Positions 50,456-55,657 of a DNA stretch of 55,657 bases are shown piece after piece. The position numbers were made by a program, and so were the translations under genes. The notes under the pieces are model-generated. The model had not been told where the DNA came from. It saw nothing but the letters and a program-made list of their open reading frames with translations, and ran no database searches. Position 1 is the stretch's first letter, and each line of letters begins with the position of its first letter. The DNA comes from Planctomycetota bacterium (GTDB taxonomy: Bacteria > Planctomycetota > Phycisphaerae > UBA1845 > PWPN01), in contig JAKPHF010000060.1 of the NCBI GenBank assembly GCA_029550525.1, positions 1 to 55,657 of the forward strand, given 5' to 3'.

Positions 50456-52093
50456 ATGAGTCCAAGATTCAGCATCAGCCCCGAGGGGGAACAGTTTGCC
50501 CTGCCCACACCCGACGAATACGCAGCCGAGTTCGCCCGGCTCGAGCGGATCGTCGCCGAGCAGCGGGCTTCGGGCAAGGAGATCGTGGTCGTGGTCGGCG
50601 TCGGGTTTGTGGGGGCGGTGATGGCCGCCGTCATCGCCGACTCGCGCGACAAGAAGACGGGCAAGCACAACAAGTTCGTCATCGGCATGCAGCGGCCGAG
50701 CCCGCGCAGCTTCTGGAAGATTCCGTTGCTCAACCGCGGCCTCTCACCGGTCAAGGCCGAAGACCCCGAGGTGGACGAGCTGATCGGCCGTTGTGTCAAG
50801 GAGGTCAAGACACTGATCGCCACCTACACGCCGGAGGTGATGAAGCTCGCCGATGTCGTAGTGGTGGATGTGCAGTGCGATTACCTCAAGGAAGACCTGG
50901 GCAACCTCCGCACGGGCAAGGCGGACATGGCGGCACTGGAAAAGAGCATGGGCACCATCGGCGAGATGATTCCGCCGAACTGCCTGGTGCTGATCGAAAC
51001 CACGGTGGCCCCGGGGACGACGGAGTATGTCGCGTATCCCATTCTCAAGCGAGAGTTCCAGAAGCGCGGCATCAGCAGCGATCCGCTGCTGGCCCACAGC
51101 TTCGAGCGCGTCATGCCGGGCCGGCAGTACGTCAGCAGCATCCGCGATTTCTGGCGGGTGTGCGCGGGCTGCAACGACGAGGCCCGTCGCCGCGTGGAAA
51201 AGTTTCTCACCGAAGTGCTCAACACCGAGAAGTTCCCGCTGACGGTGATGGATCGGCCGCTGGAGAGCGAGACGACCAAGATCGTCGAAAACAGCTTCCG
51301 GGCGACCATGCTGGCGTTTCTGCACGAATGGAGTCTGTTCGCCGAGCGCAACGGGGTCGATTTGATCAAAGTTGTCAACGCGATCAAAGTGCGACCCACG
51401 CACAACAACATCATTTTCCCCGGCCCGGGCATCGGCGGCTACTGTCTGCCCAAGGATGGCGGGCTGGGCATGTGGGCGTACAAGCACCTGATGGGCTTCG
51501 ATGACGACATCTTCAAGATGACCGAGACGGCCATCAACACCAACGATACGCGGGCTCTGCATGTATGCGAGCTGGTGCGCGATGCGTTGCGCAACATGGG
51601 TAAGTACGTGGCGGCGTCCAAATGCGTGCTGCTAGGCGCAGCGTATCGCGAGGACGTGGGCGACACGCGGTACAGCGGCAGCGAGCTGGTGGTGCGCAAG
51701 CTGGCCGAGATGGGTGCGGAGCTTGCCGTGCACGATCCGTACGTGCAGCACTGGTGGGAACTGGAGGCGCAGGACACCTACCTGGGCGACCACAGTTGGA
51801 AGCGGTTCTTCCGCAATCAGGAGCATCTGGCCGACCTGCGGGTCGATCAGGATCTGGCCTCAGCGCTGAAGGACGCCGACGCGGTGATCTTCGCGGTGCG
51901 GCACCAGCCGTACCTCCGGCTATCGCCCGATGAGGTGGTGCAAATGACCGGCCGGCCGGCGGCCATCATCGATTGCTTCGGTATCCTTGACGATGCCAAA
52001 ATCCGCCGGTATTTCGAGCTGGGTTGTGAGGTCAAGGGCCTGGGGCGCGGCCACGTCAAGCGGATCAAGGATTCGGTCAAGGCACAGGCGTGA
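50456..52093 (+). CDS. UDP-glucose/GDP-mannose-family dehydrogenase
   Basis: A 545-aa NAD-dependent nucleotide-sugar dehydrogenase. VVVGVGFVGAVMA is the Rossmann motif, VLIETTVAPGTTE the central signature, and GIGGYCLPKDGG holds the catalytic Cys. The C-terminal domain (VLLGAAYREDVGDTRYS) is present. It is longer than the usual 430-450 because of about 45 extra N-terminal residues. It would make a sugar acid (for example UDP-glucuronate), consistent with the glycan genes to the left. It has its own hairpin terminator. Confidence 0.92.
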   Translation: MSPRFSISPEGEQFALPTPDEYAAEFARLERIVAEQRASGKEIVVVVGVGFVGAVMAAVIADSRDKKTGKHNKFVIGMQRPSPRSFWKIPLLNRGLSPVKAEDPEVDELIGRCVKEVKTLIATYTPEVMKLADVVVVDVQCDYLKEDLGNLRTGKADMAALEKSMGTIGEMIPPNCLVLIETTVAPGTTEYVAYPILKREFQKRGISSDPLLAHSFERVMPGRQYVSSIRDFWRVCAGCNDEARRRVEKFLTEVLNTEKFPLTVMDRPLESETTKIVENSFRATMLAFLHEWSLFAERNGVDLIKVVNAIKVRPTHNNIIFPGPGIGGYCLPKDGGLGMWAYKHLMGFDDDIFKMTETAINTNDTRALHVCELVRDALRNMGKYVAASKCVLLGAAYREDVGDTRYSGSELVVRKLAEMGAELAVHDPYVQHWWELEAQDTYLGDHSWKRFFRNQEHLADLRVDQDLASALKDADAVIFAVRHQPYLRLSPDEVVQMTGRPAAIIDCFGILDDAKIRRYFELGCEVKGLGRGHVKRIKDSVKAQA

Positions 52094-52172
52094 CGGATCC
52101 TCGCCGACAGTGCGGTGAGGCCCAGACGAAGGCAGGATGGCCGCCGATTCGCCACGTCGGACTGGTTGTCAA

Positions 52173-52199
52173 GACCGGCGGGGCCAGACCCCGCCGGTC
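52173..52199 (+). terminator. Hairpin terminator after the dehydrogenase
   Basis: GACCGGCGGGG (52173-52183) pairs perfectly with CCCCGCCGGTC (52189-52199), loop CCAGA. It lies in what would be the N-terminal extension of the next frame, which argues for a start at 52216 there. Confidence 0.75.
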
Positions 52200-52215
52200 G
52201 CGGCTATTATTGGAT

Positions 52216-53433
52216 ATGGTGACGGAAGAAATCACGCTCGAAGGGCACATTATTGATTCGCTCATCCTGTCCAAGGTGCTGGATGATATCCTCGCCTACG
52301 GGGCCGACTTTCGCATCACCGAGATGCGCGTGGGGCAGACCAAGGATGACCGGAGCTTCGCCCGGGTCGAGGTCTCGGCCGACTCGCCGTCCGCGCTGTC
52401 CGAGGTGATCTCTCGCATCGCCCGCCACGGAGCCATCGTCAAGACCGCCGAAGACGTGCGTCTCGTGCCCGCCGAGCAGGACGGCGTGTTCCCCGAAGGC
52501 TTCTATTCGACGACCAATCAACGAACGTGCGTGCGGTACCAGGGCAACTGGCACGACGTGCTCGATCAGGAGATGGATTGCGGCATCGTGTTCGACAAGG
52601 CCACCGGACAGTTCCGCTGCGTGCCGGTGGCCGACATCAAGGCCGGCGATTTGGTGGTGGTCGGATACCGCGGGGTGAAGGTCACGCCTGCGGCTCGCGG
52701 CCCCAAAGTGGGCGTGTTCGAGTTCATGTCGTCGGCCGTCTCCAGCGAGAAGCCCAAGAACGTCGCGATCAAGCAGATCGCCGACCGGATGCGGCAGGTG
52801 CGCGCATCCGACAAGAAGATCCTGCTCGTCGGCGGTCCGGCGATCGTTCACACCGGTTCGGCCCACCACGTGGTTCAACTGATCGAGAAGGGCTACATCG
52901 ACGTGCTGTTTGCGGGCAACGCGCTGGCCGTTCACGACATCGAGCAGGCGTTGTACGGAACGTCGCTGGGCGTGTACATGGATCGAGCCATTCCCGCCGA
53001 GACCGGCCACGAGCATCATCTGCGGGCCATCAACACCATTCGCCGCTACGGCAGCATCCGCGCGGCGATCGAAGCCGGGGTGTTGACCACCGGCATCATG
53101 CACGCGGTGATCCGGCACGGCGTGGAGTTCGTGCTGGCCGGCTCCATTCGCGACGACGGTCCGCTGCCCGAAGTGATCACCGATACGCTGGTGGCGCAGG
53201 CAGCCATGCGGGCGCATGTCCGCTCTGTCGGCTTCGCCCTCATGATCGCCACCACGTTGCATTCAGTGGCCACCGGCAACCTGTTGCCCGCCGACGTGCC
53301 GGTCGTGTGCGTGGACATCAATCCCGCGGTGGCGACCAAGCTCGCCGACCGGGGCAGCTTCCAAACCGTCGGCCTGGTAACCGACGTTGAGCCCTTCCTC
53401 CGCGAGCTGCTGGCGGAGCTGGATCTGGCGTGA
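52216..53433 (+). CDS. TIGR00300 (LOR/SDH-domain) ornithine cyclodeaminase-like protein
   Basis: A 405-aa protein of the TIGR00300 family, the archaeal-type ornithine cyclodeaminase and the C-terminal half of cyanobacterial AgrE/ArgZ. It converts ornithine to proline with NAD (family knowledge). Seen: the N-terminal EEITLEGHIIDSLILSKVLD, the Cys/His-rich middle (DQEMDCGIVFD), and the NAD-binding KKILLVGGPAIVHTGSAHH with downstream VLFAGNALAVHDIEQALYG. ATG 52216 was chosen because upstream frame sequence contains a terminator hairpin. A gene matching the other AgrE half lies 760 bp downstream, beyond an opposite-strand HepT/MntA pair. Confidence 0.88.
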   Translation: MVTEEITLEGHIIDSLILSKVLDDILAYGADFRITEMRVGQTKDDRSFARVEVSADSPSALSEVISRIARHGAIVKTAEDVRLVPAEQDGVFPEGFYSTTNQRTCVRYQGNWHDVLDQEMDCGIVFDKATGQFRCVPVADIKAGDLVVVGYRGVKVTPAARGPKVGVFEFMSSAVSSEKPKNVAIKQIADRMRQVRASDKKILLVGGPAIVHTGSAHHVVQLIEKGYIDVLFAGNALAVHDIEQALYGTSLGVYMDRAIPAETGHEHHLRAINTIRRYGSIRAAIEAGVLTTGIMHAVIRHGVEFVLAGSIRDDGPLPEVITDTLVAQAAMRAHVRSVGFALMIATTLHSVATGNLLPADVPVVCVDINPAVATKLADRGSFQTVGLVTDVEPFLRELLAELDLA

Positions 53434-53768
53434 TATGAGGGCAGGTTCTTCAGAAGCGGTACCAGCGGCGGAAGATCGATGTGGATCGTGTCCCTAACGA
53501 TATGCTTGTTCACGCCAAAGTAGACGTGGACCAACACGTTTCGCATCTCGCGCATATCTTTCCACGGGATATGCGGTGTTCTGTCGGCGACAGCATCGGG
53601 CATGCAACGGGATGCCTCACCGATGAGTGCAAGGTTGTCGACGACGGCGTCGACGGTCTTGCGGTCAGCCGCCAAGCTCTCGAAATCCATGCCTGCCGTG
53701 TGTTCCTGGATAGCGGCGATCGCCTCCAGGAGGTCTTGAACCCGCAGCTGCCAAGCTCTAGGCGGCAC
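53046..53768 (-). CDS. HepT-like (DUF86) toxin, with read-through tail
   Basis: A HEPN-domain ribonuclease toxin. The first 110 residues are HepT: VVDNLALIGEAS and the RX4HXY motif RNVLVHVY (residues 76-83), the Tyr being the AMPylation target of the antitoxin. A normal HepT would end near residue 110-115, but no stop is present. The frame runs on for about 130 Ser/Arg-rich residues, antisense to the last 388 nt of the ornithine cyclodeaminase gene. The HepT-like part ends almost exactly at that gene's stop codon. GTG 53768 overlaps the antitoxin gene by 11 nt. Probably a 3'-truncated HepT; activity uncertain. Confidence 0.75.
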   Translation of the reverse strand: MPPRAWQLRVQDLLEAIAAIQEHTAGMDFESLAADRKTVDAVVDNLALIGEASRCMPDAVADRTPHIPWKDMREMRNVLVHVYFGVNKHIVRDTIHIDLPPLVPLLKNLPSYHARSSSASSSRRKGSTSVTRPTVWKLPRSASLVATAGLMSTHTTGTSAGNRLPVATECNVVAIMRAKPTERTCARMAACATSVSVITSGSGPSSRMEPASTNSTPCRITACMMPVVNTPASIAARMLP

Positions 53769-54123
53769 GAATAGCCTCCCGCAGGATGTGGTCTCTCATC
53801 CCCGGCCGCAAGGCGGCGGGCGTAACCAGATCGACCTTCGTTCCGAGCAGTTCGGTCAAGAATCGCTGGAGCCGAATAAGCGCAAGAAGGCCAACGCGGG
53901 TACCGGGTGTGTACTCAACCAGGATATCGATATCGCTCTCGGCACCGGCCTGGTCCCGGGCGACCGACCCGAATATCGAGAGCTCCTGTGCGGAAAACTC
54001 GGCGAGCTTGTCCTTGTGGCCGCCAGGCGTTGGATCGCTCTTCTCGGGGCATGGCGATACTCCCAACGGTATCCATATGGTATGAAGACTCGTCAGCTCG
54101 CACAACATTTGCCGGGTCGGCAT
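53758..54123 (-). CDS. MntA-like nucleotidyltransferase antitoxin
   Basis: A 121-aa minimal nucleotidyltransferase. The GSX10DXD motif is intact (GSVARDQAGAESDID), and VDLVTPAALRPGMRDHILRE closes the domain as usual. It would AMPylate the HepT partner and block it. About 50 residues precede the GS motif, where about 35 is typical; the stretch PCPEKSDPTPGG looks unusual, so the start or an early indel is uncertain. ATG 54123 is the best start seen; ATG 54108 is also possible. Confidence 0.8.
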   Translation of the reverse strand: MPTRQMLCELTSLHTIWIPLGVSPCPEKSDPTPGGHKDKLAEFSAQELSIFGSVARDQAGAESDIDILVEYTPGTRVGLLALIRLQRFLTELLGTKVDLVTPAALRPGMRDHILREAIRAA

Positions 54124-54190
54124 TATAATGCGGGTGACGTTATAGTGGGCAAACCTGACCAAAGGTGGTTCTGCCCGGAAGGACGAGATC

Positions 54191-54982
54191 ATGCCCAGGC
54201 TGTTGATGTGTCCGCCGACGTATTTTGCCATCGAGTACGAGATCAATCCGTGGATGTCGCGGCTGCGGGGGGCCGACCCGAAGCTGGCCGAAGCGCAATG
54301 GACGCACCTGCGCGACGTGTTGCGTCGATGTGGGGCTGAAGTGGAGTTGGTCGAGCCGCGGCGCGGTCTGCCGGACCTGGTGTTCACGGCCAACGCCGGG
54401 CTGGTCGCGGGCGACCGGGTGATCCTCAGTCGGTTTCGCTTTCCCGTCCGCAGCGGCGAGGAGCCGGTCTTCCGCGACTGGTTCGCCACCCACGGGTTTA
54501 CGGTCGAAGAGTTGCCGCCGGACGCCTTCTTCGAAGGCGCGGGCGATGCCTTGGAATGTGGCGAACATTTGTTCTGCGGCTACCACTTCCGAAGTGAAAT
54601 CCGCTCGCACGATATCATCGCGCGTCTCCTGAATCGCCGCGTTCTCTCCCTGCAACTGGCTGATCCACGGTTCTACCATCTCGACACGTGCTTTTGTCCG
54701 CTCAGCGCGGGGCAGGCGATGTATTATCCCGGGGCGTTCGACGAGTATGCCCGGCGGGTGCTGGCCGCGCATATCAGCGATCTGATCGAGGTGAGCGAGC
54801 ACGACGCGTTGCGGTTCGGTTGCAACGCCGTGTGCCTGGGCGAGCACGTGGTGGTACCGACCGGTTGCACACAACTGGTGGCGGATTTGTGCAGCCGCGG
54901 CTATCGCGTTCACCCGGTGAATCTGTCGGAGTACCTAAAGTCCGGCGGCGCGGCCAAATGCCTGACATTGCGCCTGGATTGA
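54191..54982 (+). CDS. Arginine dihydrolase-like protein (ArgZ/AgrE N-terminal half)
   Basis: A 263-aa guanidino-group-modifying enzyme. It starts MPRLLMCPPTYFAIEYEINP and contains FTANAG (Asn 68), EGAGDALECG, HLDTCFCP (His 163) and the end SGGAAKCLTL with Cys 257, the likely nucleophile by analogy with DDAH, arginine deiminase and ArgZ. Arginine dihydrolase makes ornithine, CO2 and two NH3. The downstream product would feed the TIGR00300 protein encoded 760 bp upstream, so both halves of AgrE are present as separate genes. GGAAGGACGAG precedes the start. Confidence 0.87.
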   Translation: MPRLLMCPPTYFAIEYEINPWMSRLRGADPKLAEAQWTHLRDVLRRCGAEVELVEPRRGLPDLVFTANAGLVAGDRVILSRFRFPVRSGEEPVFRDWFATHGFTVEELPPDAFFEGAGDALECGEHLFCGYHFRSEIRSHDIIARLLNRRVLSLQLADPRFYHLDTCFCPLSAGQAMYYPGAFDEYARRVLAAHISDLIEVSEHDALRFGCNAVCLGEHVVVPTGCTQLVADLCSRGYRVHPVNLSEYLKSGGAAKCLTLRLD

Positions 54983-55020
54983 CCGGTCTCACGCCCTGAT
55001 TCCGAACCCGGCAGATGGGC

Positions 55021-55657
55021 TCACACATAGCTACCGGCGGAGATCTCCGCCCGGACCCACGGCTGTTCGTGAAGGAACTGATCGAGCGTCTTGAGATCCG
55101 GGCATTCCTGCCGCAGGGCCGGTATATCGACCTGATACCCCACGTCCTGGAACCAGCGATACATCCGAGCGGTTTCACGGGAGGTGGCCTGGGCGAACGT
55201 GTCCCAAGGGACTTGCACGTACTCGACCGGGCGTCCGAGAACTCGTGAAAAAGTCTCGGCGGTTTGCCGCATGGTCAACTCCTCGCCCGCCAGCTCGACC
55301 ACGCGGCCGAGCCACCGGCCCGCGTTGCAGAACGCGAGTGTCGCCACAGCGCCGATGTCATCGGTGGCGATTTGCTGCAGCGGGCAGTCGGGATCGAGCG
55401 GTTGTGGCAGTGCCCCGTTGACGATGTGGCCGCGCACGGTTTCCCAGTTCTCCATGAAGAAGACCGGTCGCAGAATGGTGAACGGCAACCCCAGCTCGTG
55501 AATGCGCTGTTCGATGATCCACTTGCTGTCGAAGTGAGCCAGGCCGGTGCTTCGGTCGGCACTGGCGACCGAACTGTACACGAAGTGCTGCACGCCGGAC
55601 GATCGGGCCACTTCCGCGACCAGCGTTCCTTGGGCGATCTCGGTGTCGAAACCCGCG
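55021..55657 (-). CDS. NmrA-like NAD(P)-binding protein, 5'-truncated
   Basis: A partial gene that runs off the right end. 212 residues are visible. GTLVAEVARSSGVQHFVYSS is the family pattern, and in-frame sequence continues to the last base without a start, so GTG 55611 is internal. The rest (LPFTILRPVFFMEN, then TDDIGAVATLAF) matches NmrA/HSCARG-type atypical SDRs. The N-terminal Rossmann motif lies outside the window. Role unknown. Confidence 0.88.
   Translation of the reverse strand, partial: AGFDTEIAQGTLVAEVARSSGVQHFVYSSVASADRSTGLAHFDSKWIIEQRIHELGLPFTILRPVFFMENWETVRGHIVNGALPQPLDPDCPLQQIATDDIGAVATLAFCNAGRWLGRVVELAGEELTMRQTAETFSRVLGRPVEYVQVPWDTFAQATSRETARMYRWFQDVGYQVDIPALRQECPDLKTLDQFLHEQPWVRAEISAGSYV

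Noticed and set aside
52090..52215. N-terminal extension of the ornithine cyclodeaminase frame
   Set aside because: It contains a perfect 11-bp terminator hairpin and no family similarity; the start at 52216 fits the family.

Overview
The window is GC-rich, almost fully coding DNA that looks like a planctomycete chromosome, most likely Phycisphaerae-like and anaerobic. This is inference from gene content: a W-x-D/FtsK gene cluster, an HdrABC-MvhDGA hydrogenase cluster, a PKD-repeat surface protein, and gaps full of short palindromic repeat families. I found no rRNA, tRNA, CRISPR array, insertion sequence or replication origin. The right end cuts a gene, and the left end is a G-run followed by a hairpin.

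Layout. 0-7 kb: an M29 aminopeptidase, a Tat-exported sugar-isomerase-like protein, a VTT membrane protein, a TIGR01777 epimerase and an exported PKD-repeat protein. 7-12.2 kb: a compact four-gene minus-strand operon. It encodes a 90-aa W-x-D (WXG100-like) protein, a coiled-coil protein, a second 68-aa W-x-D protein and a 1327-aa membrane FtsK/EccC-like ATPase. I regard it as a reduced type-VII-secretion-like system and the best candidate for something undescribed. 12.3-16.3 kb: potABCD polyamine importer. 16.9-22.9 kb: a membrane protein, a radical SAM protein, a DUF3524 (queuosine mannosyltransferase-like) glycosyltransferase, a small unknown protein and an exported glycosidase-like protein.

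23.4-31.6 kb: hdrC-hdrB-hdrA-mvhD-mvhG-mvhA, a hydrogenase maturation protease and a cyclic-nucleotide-binding protein. Together they should oxidise H2 and bifurcate electrons to ferredoxin and a disulfide. Most gaps between these genes hold a different repeat family. 31.8-46.5 kb: a surface-glycan region with a polysaccharide deacetylase, a double GNAT protein, two GT-C membrane glycosyltransferases, two five-helix alkaline-phosphatase-superfamily transferases, a GT2, a methyltransferase, an acyltransferase-3 and a sugar epimerase. Several of these genes have a CCGATA(A/G) motif close upstream.

46.9-50.2 kb: housekeeping block rpsP-trmD-rplS (no rimM between), yraN, tatD and an RF-1-domain protein. 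50.5-55.7 kb: a nucleotide-sugar dehydrogenase, then two genes matching the two halves of the cyanobacterial arginine-to-proline enzyme AgrE/ArgZ. A HepT/MntA toxin-antitoxin pair on the opposite strand lies between them. A partial NmrA-like gene ends the window.
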